Shown piece by piece: positions 9,571-19,177 of a stretch of DNA of 37,998 nucleotides. The position numbers were made by a program, and so were the translations under genes. Each line of letters starts with the position of its first letter. Within the stretch, counting starts at the first letter, position 1. The DNA is from an uncultured Clostridia bacterium (GTDB lineage Bacteria > Bacillota > Clostridia > Christensenellales > Borkfalkiaceae), in NCBI GenBank assembly GCA_947175515.1, contig CAMWNA010000007.1, positions 1 to 37,998 of the forward strand, given 5' to 3'. Under the pieces are notes generated by a model. The model was given only the letters and a program-made list of their open reading frames with translations. It was not told the DNA's origin and did no database searches.

Positions 9571-11007
9571 TCAGCCGATAATTTTTTTTATGACCTCGTT
9601 ATCGTTATAGCTGTGTTTTATTCCCATTATTTCCTGATAATATTCGCCGCCCTTACCCGCAACTAGTAGAATATCACCCAACGAAAGCAATTTAATAGCG
9701 TATTCGGTTGCAGTCTCCCTTTCGGTTACAGTAACGTACTCTTTACCCGTCAATCTGATACCAGCCTCTATCTGCGTAATTATTTCATAAGGATCCTCAA
9801 AACGCGGATTATCCGAAGTTACTATGCAGAAGTCGGCGTTTCTTGCGGCAATTTCACCCATTAGAGGGCGTTTGGTTTTATCCCTGTTTCCGCCGCAACC
9901 GAAAAGACAGTATAATTTACCTTTACATAACTTTTTAAGTGCCTGTAAAGATTTTTCCAACCCATCGGGAGTATGCGCAAAGTCGACGAAAATTTCCGCA
10001 CCGTTATAGCGCGCAACTCTTTCCAGTCTGCCTTCCACCGTTTTCAAATTATTAAGCCCTGCCGCAATATTTTCAGTTGAAACGCCCAAAATTTTTGCGC
10101 AAGCCGACGCCGACATTGCATTATATACGTTGTGCAAAGCAGGGATATTCAGGTTCATCTCGTAAAGCTCGTCAAAAATATTTATAACGAACGAAGTACC
10201 GTTAATTTTTTCGGCTACGTCCACGGCAAAAACGTCCGCAGGATTTTTTAGTCCGTAGCTTATCGCACCGTTAAGCTCTGACAGCATTTTTCTGCCAAGC
10301 TTATCGTCGGAATTAATTACGGCATAACCGCATCTTCCGTCCTTAAACAGTAATTTTTTGCTGTCGGCATAATCGTGCATATTCCCGAAGAAATCAAGAT
10401 GATCCTGAGTAAAGTTTGTGAAAATGCCGACTTCGTAATGTATTCCGTCAATTTTCCCAAAATGCAAAGCGTGCGCGGAAACCTCCATAAAAACGAACTC
10501 TACGCCGCAAACCGCCATATCCGCAAGGATGTTATGTAAAAACACAGGATCGGGCGTGGTCAGCTCGGGTGAAATAAATTTACCGGAATACGAAATTCCA
10601 AGCGTGCCAATGACTCCCGTTTTCCTGCCCGCAGCTTTAAAAATGCTTTCCAGCATATAGGTAGTCGTCGTTTTGCCGTTTGTGCCGGTCACGGCAACCA
10701 TCTTCATTTTTTTATCTGCGTATCCGTAATAAGCCCGCGCAAGGGGCGCAACAGCGCTTCTGCCGTCCTCTACGATTATCTGCGGTAAGCTTAAATCAAG
10801 CTTTCTTTCGCATACTATTGCCGCCGCTCCGGCGGCAACCGCTTCTTCCGCAAAATCGTGTGAATCGTGATTTTCGCCTTCGTAACAGAAAAACAGCTCG
10901 CCCTGCCTGATTTTCTGGCTGTCGGTACAAAGACCGCTTATTTCCGTTTCGGCGTTACCAGTAAACTCTTTATAAGAAATACTCTGCAAAAGCGCGCCAA
11001 GTTTCAT
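9571..11007 (-). CDS. murE: UDP-N-acetylmuramoyl-tripeptide synthetase (meso-DAP type)
   Basis: VTGTNGKTTTTYML, TTPDP, FTQDHLDFFG, GCGGNRDKTKRPLMG, TSDNPRFEDP (DNPR motif of the meso-DAP enzymes). Confidence 0.96.
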   Translation of the reverse strand: MKLGALLQSISYKEFTGNAETEISGLCTDSQKIRQGELFFCYEGENHDSHDFAEEAVAAGAAAIVCERKLDLSLPQIIVEDGRSAVAPLARAYYGYADKKMKMVAVTGTNGKTTTTYMLESIFKAAGRKTGVIGTLGISYSGKFISPELTTPDPVFLHNILADMAVCGVEFVFMEVSAHALHFGKIDGIHYEVGIFTNFTQDHLDFFGNMHDYADSKKLLFKDGRCGYAVINSDDKLGRKMLSELNGAISYGLKNPADVFAVDVAEKINGTSFVINIFDELYEMNLNIPALHNVYNAMSASACAKILGVSTENIAAGLNNLKTVEGRLERVARYNGAEIFVDFAHTPDGLEKSLQALKKLCKGKLYCLFGCGGNRDKTKRPLMGEIAARNADFCIVTSDNPRFEDPYEIITQIEAGIRLTGKEYVTVTERETATEYAIKLLSLGDILLVAGKGGEYYQEIMGIKHSYNDNEVIKKIIG

Positions 11008-11017
11008 AATTCCTCCG

Positions 11018-12787
11018 TTATTCGTAAGGCTGTATATTTTTTATTTTAATGATGTCTTCAAAAATTTCTTTCGCTACGGGCGCCGCTACCGCACTTCCAT
11101 AATAAGTACCCTGCGGCTCGTCAACGATTATGAGTGCAAGATACTGCGGTCTATCCGCAGGAAAAAATCCGACGAATGACGACACGTATTTACCCTGCGC
11201 AACTCTTCCATCCTCATACTTTTGCGCCGTTCCCGTTTTACCGCCAACTTTGTAGCCTTCTATATAAGCTTTTTTGCCGCTGCCCTCTGTAACCACTCCT
11301 TCCAGCATTCCGGCAAGCATAGCAGAAGCCTGTTCGCTTACAGGCGTATATTTCAACACCGGTTTATAGCCCTCGACTTTACCGCTGCTTAACACAACGG
11401 ATTTAACGAGATGCGGAACGTAATATTTTCCGCCGTTCACCGCTGCAGCCACTGCACAGGCAAGCTGAATACCGGTAACGGCAACTGTCTGTCCAAAGCC
11501 TATTCTGGCAAGGTCACAATCCCTTACAAGCGATTGCGGAACAAGCATACCCAATGCTTCGCCGTTAAAATCAAGCCCCGTCACGTTGCCGAAACCGAAG
11601 CTGTTTAAATAACTGTAAAACGTATCCGTGCCCAGCGAAAGCGCAATATCCGTAAAACAAGGGTTGCAGCTGTTGTTCAGCGCGTCAGCCAACGTCTGAT
11701 TGGAATGCTTGCCGTTTGAATGGTCGGACCAGCATTTGATTTTCGTACCGTCAACCGTACGCGTTCGGCTGCCGTTAAATATGTAATTATTCGAAAATGC
11801 AGCCGAATTGCCGCGCAAGTATTCTTCAATATTTGCAGCAGCCGTTACGACCTTGAACGTTGAACCGGGTTCGTATATATCGCATACAACACTGTTTCTA
11901 GAAAGAGCGTTCAGCACGTCCGTATCGTCGCGCGGAACGTTATTCAAATCGTATGAAGGATAATTCGACATAGCGAGAATATCGAAATTCTGGGGGTCAA
12001 GCACGATACACGAAACCGACTTTGCTCCGCTTGACGTATATACGTTTTTCATAGCTTCTTCGGCGGCAAGCTGAATATCTATATCGATTGTCAATCTTAA
12101 TTCATCGCCCGCCTTTGCTTCGCTGTAAATTACGACGGAGTTTTCCGTTTCCACACCTACTATATCGGTTGTGTAGCAGATTTCGCCGTTTACCCCGCTC
12201 AAAATATTATTGTAGAATTTTTCAACGCCCGAAAGACCTGACCCGTCGTTTGAAGTAAAACCGAGAACCTGACAAAGCGCGTCGTTATACGTATATTGCC
12301 GCGTATTATCACGCGAATAGTATACCCCCGGCAAATCGTAGGAAACGAGTTTTTCCACACTCTCCTTAGAAACTTGACGCGCTATTGTGACTTCCGAAAC
12401 CTTGCCGCCGCGTATTTTATCAAGCACTGCCTGAGGGTCAAGCGCAAAAAGCCCGCTTAAAACGGTAGAGGTATATTCTTCGTTCACTACTGCGTTAGGT
12501 CGCAGAAATACACTGTAAGTCGTCTTATTGCCTGCCAGAATTTCACCGTTCCTGTCGCTTATAACACCGCGCGCGGCAATTATGGGAATTTCCCTGTTCC
12601 ACTGATCGGTCGCCTTATAAACTAGCTCCTTCCCCCAAACAATCTGCACGTAGAACAGTCTTGCGAAAATCAGACAAAAAATAAAGGCTATTGCCAAACC
12701 CATTGACAATAACCTCTTTTGTAAAACCGTAATTGAAAATCCCGATTTTGATATGCGTTTAATTGTTGTTATCTCCTTATTTCGCAA
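11018..12787 (-). CDS. Class B penicillin-binding protein (FtsI/SpoVD family)
   Basis: Single N-terminal TM, RGVISDRNGEILA, EPGSTFKVVTAAA (SxxK), SNGKHSNQ..NNSCNPCF (SxN), VGGKTGTAQ (KTG). Confidence 0.93.
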   Translation of the reverse strand: MRNKEITTIKRISKSGFSITVLQKRLLSMGLAIAFIFCLIFARLFYVQIVWGKELVYKATDQWNREIPIIAARGVISDRNGEILAGNKTTYSVFLRPNAVVNEEYTSTVLSGLFALDPQAVLDKIRGGKVSEVTIARQVSKESVEKLVSYDLPGVYYSRDNTRQYTYNDALCQVLGFTSNDGSGLSGVEKFYNNILSGVNGEICYTTDIVGVETENSVVIYSEAKAGDELRLTIDIDIQLAAEEAMKNVYTSSGAKSVSCIVLDPQNFDILAMSNYPSYDLNNVPRDDTDVLNALSRNSVVCDIYEPGSTFKVVTAAANIEEYLRGNSAAFSNNYIFNGSRTRTVDGTKIKCWSDHSNGKHSNQTLADALNNSCNPCFTDIALSLGTDTFYSYLNSFGFGNVTGLDFNGEALGMLVPQSLVRDCDLARIGFGQTVAVTGIQLACAVAAAVNGGKYYVPHLVKSVVLSSGKVEGYKPVLKYTPVSEQASAMLAGMLEGVVTEGSGKKAYIEGYKVGGKTGTAQKYEDGRVAQGKYVSSFVGFFPADRPQYLALIIVDEPQGTYYGSAVAAPVAKEIFEDIIKIKNIQPYE

Positions 12788-13493
12788 TCATTCCGTTTGC
12801 CGTTGCAAATTCGTAAACGGTTTCCTGCAAGCTTTCAAGATACTGTTGCTTTGCCGCAACCACCTGCGAATAAGCTTGCTTAGCCGAATCAAGCGAAGTC
12901 TGAAGAGAACCCAGATCATTGCTTACGCCTGAAATAATAGCCGAGTTGATAATGATAAGCACGAACAACGCAACGATTACGCTGACTACAGCTGCGATAA
13001 TAAGTTTTTCCTTCTTGGATAACTTTTTCTTAGAAGAAACGTTTTCAATCTTGCCTTCCTCGGCGTCGTGTTTTACTCCTTCCGTCCGGTACTGGATAGT
13101 CGTCTTAGTAGGACGCAGATCTTCGTTCTCCTCTTCTTCTGCGGCGTTTGATGCAACGGTAATTTTCGTTTCTGCTTTCTTATTTACCGCGCTGTCGGCA
13201 CGGAAAATTTCCGAAGTCGCACGCGCGTTTTCAACGAGATAAGGCTTCTCGGGGCGAACTTCGCGGCGCACAGACATAAAAAGCGGTTCTTTTGCCTGAA
13301 CGGGTTCCGCCTCTCTCTTTATAATATCTTTAAGTGAATACTCAGGATTGATAAGCTTCGCGTAGTTTGAACTAATTTGCGAATTATGCTTCTCATCCGC
13401 CGACATAACGCTGCCGCCGTTAATCTCCTTTTTGTAATCGCTTTCTTCCTCGGTACCGATTTTCCTTTCCAGAACGGGTGATGCGACTGACAT
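12777..13493 (-). CDS. FtsL/septum-formation-initiator-like protein with long N-terminal cytoplasmic region
   Basis: Position between rsmH and PBP; one TM (LIIAAVVSVIVALFVLIIINS) followed by a short coiled coil ending ...YEFATANGMIAK; about 170-aa charged N-terminal region. Confidence 0.65.
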   Translation of the reverse strand: MSVASPVLERKIGTEEESDYKKEINGGSVMSADEKHNSQISSNYAKLINPEYSLKDIIKREAEPVQAKEPLFMSVRREVRPEKPYLVENARATSEIFRADSAVNKKAETKITVASNAAEEEENEDLRPTKTTIQYRTEGVKHDAEEGKIENVSSKKKLSKKEKLIIAAVVSVIVALFVLIIINSAIISGVSNDLGSLQTSLDSAKQAYSQVVAAKQQYLESLQETVYEFATANGMIAK

Positions 13494-13519
13494 AATTTCA
13501 CCTTCCTTATCTTATTGGA

Positions 13520-14461
13520 CTAAATAACTTTTTCTGCTATTCTCAGTTTGGCGCATTTAGAGCGCGAATTTATTTTTGTTTCGGCTTCATCAGCCGTAAT
13601 AGGCTTTTTCGTTATAATTTCTATCTCTTTCTTCTTGCCGCACACACATACGGGCAAGCTTTTATCACATACGCAATCGGTTTCAAGAAATTTGAACGCT
13701 TGCTTGACTATCCTGTCTTCAAGTGAGTGGAAAGTCAGAATCGCTATTCTTCCGCCTTTCTTCAGCCGACGGGCAAGTCCTATTACACAATCGTACAAGC
13801 CTTCCAGCTCGCCGTTTACGGCAATTCTTATTGCCTGAAAGCTTTTTCTTGCACACGGACCGTTTTGCTTGAATTTTGCCGGTATACTGCTTTCAATTAT
13901 CTTCGTAAGTTCGCCGCTCGTTTTCAAGGGCTTTTCCGCTCTCGATTTTACGATATTTGCGGCTATCTCCGGTGCAAACCGTTCTTCACCGTATTCTTTA
14001 AGAATTCTTGCCAACTCCCTTTGCGAATACGTATTAAGCAGTATTTCCGCATTCAGGTCCTGCGACCAGTCCATGCGCATATCCAGCGACGCGTCAGGGT
14101 TCATATACGAAAACCCCCTTTCTCCGTTGTCAAGCTGATAGCTTGAAACCCCGAAGTCAAGCATTACGCCGTCAAGGCTTTGTACGCTTGCGAGGTCTAA
14201 CGCCTCTGCGTAATCTTTATAATCCGATTTATATATCTGAAACCTTCCCGAAAATTCGGAAAGCCTGTCTGCAGCTGCTTTTATTGCATCCTCGTCCAGA
14301 TCCGTTGCGATAAGCTTACCGCTCGGCGACGAACGTTTCAATATCTCGTATGAATGTCCTCCGCCGCCTACCGTTCCGTCAAAGTATATGCCGCCGTCTT
14401 TTATATTCAGCCCTTGCATACACTGTTCAAGCATCACAGGGACGTGTGAAAAGCTTTTCAT
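13520..14461 (-). CDS. rsmH: 16S rRNA (cytosine(1402)-N(4))-methyltransferase
   Basis: HVPVMLEQCM, DGTVGGGGHS, DFGVSSYQLD..ERGFSY, RIAILTFHSLEDRIVKQAF. Confidence 0.97.
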   Translation of the reverse strand: MKSFSHVPVMLEQCMQGLNIKDGGIYFDGTVGGGGHSYEILKRSSPSGKLIATDLDEDAIKAAADRLSEFSGRFQIYKSDYKDYAEALDLASVQSLDGVMLDFGVSSYQLDNGERGFSYMNPDASLDMRMDWSQDLNAEILLNTYSQRELARILKEYGEERFAPEIAANIVKSRAEKPLKTSGELTKIIESSIPAKFKQNGPCARKSFQAIRIAVNGELEGLYDCVIGLARRLKKGGRIAILTFHSLEDRIVKQAFKFLETDCVCDKSLPVCVCGKKKEIEIITKKPITADEAETKINSRSKCAKLRIAEKVI

Positions 14462-14886
14462 TATATATCCAGATAGCTGAAGTTCTCGTCGAAGTTCTCG
14501 TCTGCTTCTTTGAAGTATTCGTCATACACTTCTTTAGACCAGATTTCAATTCTTGAACCGGCGCCGCAGATTTTAACGTCTTTTGTGATTTTGGCGTATT
14601 CTTTAAGCTCGGAAGGAATTACAAGCCTGCCAACCGTGTCGATTTCAACCAGCTTTAATGATTTTGTAAAAACCCTTATACCCCTCTGCTTATCGATATC
14701 GGCAATTTTAACTTCCTCTAATTTTTCCAGCTTTTCCTTGATAGCCGCTTCATAGAAAACGAAGATACAACCGTTTGTGCCCTTGGAAAAGTAAAGCTTT
14801 TCTTCCTTTCCCTTAAGCTTAGTTGGAATTCTTATTCTGTTTTTCGCGTCGATCTGATGATCGTATTCGCCTGTAAGAAAAAACAT
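14461..14886 (-). CDS. mraZ: Transcriptional regulator MraZ
   Basis: Start of dcw cluster; GEYDHQIDAKNRIRIPTKLK and VEIDTVGRLVIPSELKEYAKI (duplicated AbrB-like DxKxR motifs). Confidence 0.95.
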   Translation of the reverse strand: MFFLTGEYDHQIDAKNRIRIPTKLKGKEEKLYFSKGTNGCIFVFYEAAIKEKLEKLEEVKIADIDKQRGIRVFTKSLKLVEIDTVGRLVIPSELKEYAKITKDVKICGAGSRIEIWSKEVYDEYFKEADENFDENFSYLDI

Positions 14887-14918
14887 TATAATAAGTCCTT
14901 TGTGTGAACGGTAATATT

Positions 14919-14950
14919 ATAATACCACCAAAATCGACCACTGTCAACCA
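14919..14950 (-). promoter_or_regulatory. mraZ promoter with three MraZ-type TGGTN boxes
   Basis: Minus strand TTGACA-N17-TATTAT (14942-14947 / 14919-14924) overlapping three TGGTN boxes at 14946-14950, 14936-14940, 14926-14930 (exact 10-bp period). Confidence 0.8.
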
Positions 14951-14991
14951 CCGAACGCAAAAAAATCATATTTTTTTAATTTTTTTTGGGT

Positions 14992-15756
14992 CTAACTAAT
15001 ATGATTTTGGGAAATTGACCCATTCTTTATCATTAATGTATTGAAAACTTGCCTGTTTTTTGCCATATCTCCGCCTGAAAAAGCTATTTTCTGAGCGCGT
15101 GGCTCTCGGTGGTCAAAATTCCCCAAAATTTTGCATAAATGTTCAGCAGTTCCATCAATTCCGTCAAAAACAGCGCAGCCGTAATAATCGGAAATTATAT
15201 CTCTACAAAATACGTAATGCGTACAACCCAGAACGATAGCGTCAGCTTTTACTTTCGGCAAAAAAGCTTTAACACGTTCATTAGACAAAGCAAAAACATT
15301 ATTTTCAACATATGCCGCCAGATCCAAGCATGCAAAAACCTGCGTCCTGCCCCTGCCGTACTTTTCTACCAATTCTTTAATAGCGCGGCTTTCCGAGGTT
15401 GCCGGAGTTGCCAGCACAACACAGTTTCCCTTTTCCACCGCAGGCTTAACTGCAGGCTGAATTCCCACTATCTCGAATTTATATTTACCGCGCAAAAAAT
15501 CTATACACCTCGCCGTGGCCGTGTTACACGCAACCACCGTAGCAACAGGGTTACGGCTTTCGATTTCTTGAAACTTTGTGTCTACGGCTTTGATTAATTC
15601 TTCTTGAGGCAAGCTTCCGTAAGGTACTCGGTAATTATCCGCAAAATATGTAAAATTGACACGTGGCAACCTGCGCACGCATTCATATAAAAGACTTATT
15701 CCGCCTATACCGCTATCAAAAAAGCAGACTTCGGGATTCTGGTACAAATTTTCCAT
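14992..15756 (-). CDS. murI: Glutamate racemase
   Basis: FFDSGIGGISLL, YFADNYRVPYGS, ATVVACNTATA, AIVLGCTHYVF. Confidence 0.93.
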   Translation of the reverse strand: MENLYQNPEVCFFDSGIGGISLLYECVRRLPRVNFTYFADNYRVPYGSLPQEELIKAVDTKFQEIESRNPVATVVACNTATARCIDFLRGKYKFEIVGIQPAVKPAVEKGNCVVLATPATSESRAIKELVEKYGRGRTQVFACLDLAAYVENNVFALSNERVKAFLPKVKADAIVLGCTHYVFCRDIISDYYGCAVFDGIDGTAEHLCKILGNFDHREPRAQKIAFSGGDMAKNRQVFNTLMIKNGSISQNHIS

Positions 15757-15823
15757 ACTGTAATATTAATATTACGTAATTCAAAAATATATTAAAAAAT
15801 TCCCAAAAGCTGTTAAAAAACAG

Positions 15824-15852
15824 TTTACAATACCCTTTTTTTATGATAAAAT
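15824..15852 (+). promoter_or_regulatory. rpsT promoter
   Basis: TTTACA-N17-TAAAAT upstream of rpsT. Confidence 0.6.
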
Positions 15853-15894
15853 GACAAAAGAATTTAAGTTAATTACGTTCCAAGGAGATTGTAA

Positions 15895-16158
15895 ATGCCT
15901 AACATAAAGTCAGCTAAAAAGCGTGTTCTCGTTATCGAAAAGAAAACGGAAAGAAACAAGGCAATCAAATCAGAGGTTAAGACCGAAGTTAAAAAGTTCC
16001 TCGCTCTCGTAAATGCAGGAGACAAGGCTGCCGCTACAGAAAAGTTTTCCCATACCTGCTCCGTTATTGACGGTGCGGTTTCTAAGGGAGTTCTTAAAAA
16101 GAATACAGCTGCCAATAAAAAATCAGGTCTTGCTAAAAAACTTAACGCTATGGCGTAA
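15895..16158 (+). CDS. rpsT: 30S ribosomal protein S20
   Basis: MPNIKSAKKRVLV...RNKAIKSEVKT...KGVLKKNTAANKKSGLAKKLN; AAGGAG SD upstream. Confidence 0.97.
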   Translation: MPNIKSAKKRVLVIEKKTERNKAIKSEVKTEVKKFLALVNAGDKAAATEKFSHTCSVIDGAVSKGVLKKNTAANKKSGLAKKLNAMA

Positions 16159-16173
16159 GTTTAAATTAAAACC

Positions 16174-16205
16174 AAAAGCGAGCGTAATGTTTACGCTCGC
16201 TTTTT
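16174..16205 (+). terminator. rpsT intrinsic terminator
   Basis: AAAAGCGAGCGTAAtgtTTACGCTCGCTTTTT perfect stem plus T-tract. Confidence 0.9.
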
Positions 16206-16273
16206 AAAATTTATTTTAGCCCGAAATTGATTGATTTTTCGTGTAGTATGTTGTATTATTAGTAAGGTTCTTC

Positions 16274-16348
16274 GCTTCCGTAGTTAAATGGATATAACAG
16301 CCCCCTCCTAAGGGGCAGTTCCGGGTTCGATTCCCAGCGGGAGTACCA
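16274..16348 (+). tRNA. tRNA-Arg(CCT)
   Basis: Acceptor GCTTCCG/CGGGAGT, anticodon arm GCCCC-CTCCTAA-GGGGC, T-arm GGGTTCGATTCCC, encoded CCA. Confidence 0.93.
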
Positions 16349-16357
16349 TTTGATAAT

Positions 16358-16402
16358 AATCCGAACCCTATAGCGCCGATTAGCGACGGGTTCGGATTTT
16401 TC
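16358..16402 (+). terminator. Terminator after tRNA-Arg
   Basis: AATCCGAACCC...GGGTTCGGATTTTT 11-bp stem plus T-tract. Confidence 0.8.
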
Positions 16403-16472
16403 TTATCTTTTAATTCAATCTTTTAATTTTAATCTGTAAATTTGCCATATAACTATAAAACAGAGCAAAGCT

Positions 16473-16565
16473 ATGCGAAACAATGCTCTTGCCGTTATTG
16501 ACATTCAAAAGGTTATAGTAAAAAACATGACGACGACCACTAAAAAAATTACAAAACACAACTAG
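16473..16565 (+). pseudogene. 30-codon ORF resembling the N-terminus of an isochorismatase-type cysteine hydrolase (gene remnant)
   Basis: Reads MRNNALAVIDIQKVIVKNMTTTTKKITKHN*. NALAVIDIQK is like the family N-terminal LxVIDxQ motif; followed at once by a terminator hairpin. Confidence 0.35.
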
Positions 16566-16569
16566 TTAT

Positions 16570-16607
16570 AAAGCGCAGAGTAAAAACATATTACTCTGCG
16601 CTTTTAT
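16570..16607. terminator. Bidirectional terminator
   Basis: AAAGCGCAGAGTAA-N7-TTACTCTGCGCTTT perfect 14-bp stem between convergent units. Confidence 0.8.
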
Positions 16608-16642
16608 AATTTACTACGCAAAAAATTGCAACAATGCCGTTT

Positions 16643-17857
16643 TTAATTTTCCGCCATAACTTCCTTTACGGAAATTTTACTCATTTTGTAAGTATAAATC
16701 GCCATTGCCGCAGTGTAAAGGATCAAAAACGACGCCAGCGTTATGAAAAATACCGGAACGCTGAAACTGTAATCAGGAACGGACGCAACGTCTTTATAAA
16801 CTATATTCACCATCAGGCTTAAGAGAACGAACTGGTATACTGTACCAATAGAAAAACCTATTAGCGCAAACGGCACGTAACAAAAAAGCATGGCAAGCGC
16901 ACACTCCTTCATTTTATATCCGAACGCTCGCATAATAGCTATATTCTTAGCGTTTGCTTTTATCAGTGAAGTAAGCGCCATAAATAATGAAACCACGGCA
17001 AGCACAACGCCGATTATAAGAATCATTATTCCCATAAAACCGGTTGAAAGCCTTTTCATAGAACATCCCATCTGTACCATTGCCGAATAACTAAAGCACG
17101 CGAACGCAACAAAAAACGCAAGCGATTTCTTTCCTCCAAGCGTTTTAAAACACATTACAAATAAAAAAGAATGCTCTTTATTCTTTGTTGCTGTTTTTGA
17201 TTTTTGTTTTTCCGGCTTGAAACGGACTTGACCTCTCAGCATTGAAGAGACCGGTCTGCGCAGAGCAAAATACGCATATCCGCACGAGATAGCCGAAAAT
17301 ACCGCCGTCGGCGCAACGATTAATACCAAAGGCAATACTAAGTGAAAGCCGATTTCTATTTGCGGCAAACCGTCAATTAAAAGCGATTTGTAAATCATAG
17401 GCATAGCGGCATAGCCGGACGCAAACCCTAAAGTTGCGCCAATAAATACGCCTATACCGAACACCCAGAATCTTGCAGCGATTTTGCCGTTTGAATAACC
17501 TATCGCTTTTAGAATTCCTATTTGTTTTAAATGCGAATCGATGTAAAGCTTTATATAAAACACCAACATAACTATTGCAATAGCCGCGAGAACACTGCCG
17601 CTAATTGCACAAGTAAATTCAGCTGTTGCAAGCTGCGCTTCATACATTGCACGCGTTTGCTCAGTTACGAGATTTTCTATTTCTAGCGCGTCAAGATAGA
17701 AATTAAGAAAAAACGTACACACAAAAACAGCACAGAAGCTAATAACGATTATACCTAAAAGTTTAATACTGTCCTTTAAACTTACTACCATATTACCACC
17801 CGATTTCAAACGCGGTTTTGGGCGAATTATTTTTATAAACCTCAGTAATTTCGCCAC
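16643..17857 (-). CDS. FtsX-like ABC transporter permease
   Basis: Polytopic, IGILKAIGYSNGKIAARF and IAIMRAFGYKMKECALAM FtsX-family repeats; paired with upstream ATPase. Confidence 0.85.
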   Translation of the reverse strand: MAKLLRFIKIIRPKPRLKSGGNMVVSLKDSIKLLGIIVISFCAVFVCTFFLNFYLDALEIENLVTEQTRAMYEAQLATAEFTCAISGSVLAAIAIVMLVFYIKLYIDSHLKQIGILKAIGYSNGKIAARFWVFGIGVFIGATLGFASGYAAMPMIYKSLLIDGLPQIEIGFHLVLPLVLIVAPTAVFSAISCGYAYFALRRPVSSMLRGQVRFKPEKQKSKTATKNKEHSFLFVMCFKTLGGKKSLAFFVAFACFSYSAMVQMGCSMKRLSTGFMGIMILIIGVVLAVVSLFMALTSLIKANAKNIAIMRAFGYKMKECALAMLFCYVPFALIGFSIGTVYQFVLLSLMVNIVYKDVASVPDYSFSVPVFFITLASFLILYTAAMAIYTYKMSKISVKEVMAEN

Positions 17858-18479
17858 TGTTCATTCTTATGACGGTGTTTGCCATTTGCGCTATGTTTTC
17901 ATTATGAGTAACCATAATCATAGTAAAGCCGCGTTCACTCTTTAAACGAGAAATGTAATCCAGTACTTCCCTACCCGTCTTTTCGTCAAGCGCGCCTGTG
18001 GGTTCGTCCAAAAAAAGAATTTCGGGGTTTTTGGCAAGTGCACGCGCAATGCACACGCGCTGCTGTTCACCGCCGGAAAGCTCCGAAGGCTTGCTTTTAA
18101 ATTTTCCTTTTAAGCCCACCTGCTCAATAATTTCACGGAAATTTTTATTGCCTGCCAAATCCGCGCCGAGCTTTACGTTGTTTTCAACGCTTAAATGCGA
18201 TAAAAGATAATATTGCTGAAAGATAAACCCGACTTTATCTCGGCGAAACTCCGTCAACTGCTTATCATTCATTGCGGTTATATCCTGATTGCCAAAAACA
18301 ACCGTACCGCTGTCGGGGCGCTCTAAGCCCGATAAAACGCTCATGAGCGTTGATTTACCCGAACCAGACGCGCCCAAAATTACGGCAAAATCACCGTCTG
18401 CAATCTCAAGAGAAACTCCCTTTAAAACCTGCACAGCCCCACTTTGGAATGATTTATAAATTTTATGCGCCTTTATCAT
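17793..18479 (-). CDS. ABC transporter ATP-binding protein (MacB/LolD-like)
   Basis: [10 protein letters not shown] Walker [16 protein letters not shown] signature, [13 protein letters not shown] Walker B. Confidence 0.95.
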   Translation of the reverse strand: MIKAHKIYKSFQSGAVQVLKGVSLEIADGDFAVILGASGSGKSTLMSVLSGLERPDSGTVVFGNQDITAMNDKQLTEFRRDKVGFIFQQYYLLSHLSVENNVKLGADLAGNKNFREIIEQVGLKGKFKSKPSELSGGEQQRVCIARALAKNPEILFLDEPTGALDEKTGREVLDYISRLKSERGFTMIMVTHNENIAQMANTVIRMNSGEITEVYKNNSPKTAFEIGW

Positions 18480-19054
18480 TTTCTACCTTCCTGCTTGAAT
18501 TTTCTTATTATAGACGAACACACTTCGCTCAACATCAATGAAACTTCCTCCTCTGAAAATTTGCACACGTTGGTAGCAAGAAGCACGGCAATTCCGTGTG
18601 TGTATATCCAAAGATGCAAATAAATTTCCTTTGAAGTTTCCATCCCAAACCCGAACGCTTCTCCTACTGACGCCAAAATTTTTTCACTGTATCCGTCAAT
18701 TTCACCCAATACGCTATTTAAATCGGGAACGCTGCTTTGTTCAGTCATAAACAGCATCTGAAAAAGCTTTGGCTCGTTTGCAGCAAACCGAACGTATCCC
18801 AACCCTGAACCTTTAAAAGCGTTACCTTTGGACATTCCTTCATCCTCATAACTTTCATAAAGTCTTTTTGCCGCAAATTTTACCTCCGAAAAAACTTCGT
18901 CCATACTGCTGAACACTGTAAATATGGGACGCGGCGAACTGCCGAGCTTTTGCGCAAGAGAACGCGCAGTAAGCTTTTCCGCTCCTTGTGCTTTTACCAA
19001 TTCGAAGGCGGCAGTAACAATCTCTTCCCTGCTGAATTTTGCTTTAGGCGGCAT
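18476..19054 (-). CDS. TetR/AcrR-family transcriptional regulator
   Basis: N-terminal HTH SREEIVTAAFELVKAQGAEKLTARSLAQKLGSSPRPIFTVFSSMDEV; overlaps ATPase start. Confidence 0.9.
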   Translation of the reverse strand: MPPKAKFSREEIVTAAFELVKAQGAEKLTARSLAQKLGSSPRPIFTVFSSMDEVFSEVKFAAKRLYESYEDEGMSKGNAFKGSGLGYVRFAANEPKLFQMLFMTEQSSVPDLNSVLGEIDGYSEKILASVGEAFGFGMETSKEIYLHLWIYTHGIAVLLATNVCKFSEEEVSLMLSEVCSSIIRKFKQEGRK

Positions 19055-19066
19055 ATACGCTCCTTG

Positions 19067-19127
19067 AACTAAAACTTTTGTTTTGCAACATTTGTTTTAG
19101 TTTACATTGTTTTCAGTATTTTGTCAA
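19067..19127 (-). promoter_or_regulatory. TetR-gene promoter and overlapping dyad operator
   Basis: Minus strand TTGACA-N17-TAAACT (19122-19127 / 19099-19104). Dyad AACTAAAACtttTGTT-ttgc-AACAtttGTTTTAGTT at 19067-19102 overlaps the -10. Confidence 0.7.
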
Positions 19128-19131
19128 GTGT

Positions 19132-19170
19132 AAAATAAAAGCCCGTTCGATTTGAACTGGCTTTTATTTT
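19132..19170 (-). terminator. Terminator after GH28 gene
   Basis: AAAATAAAAGCC...GGCTTTTATTTT 12-bp stem. Confidence 0.7.
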
Positions 19171-19177
19171 AATATTT

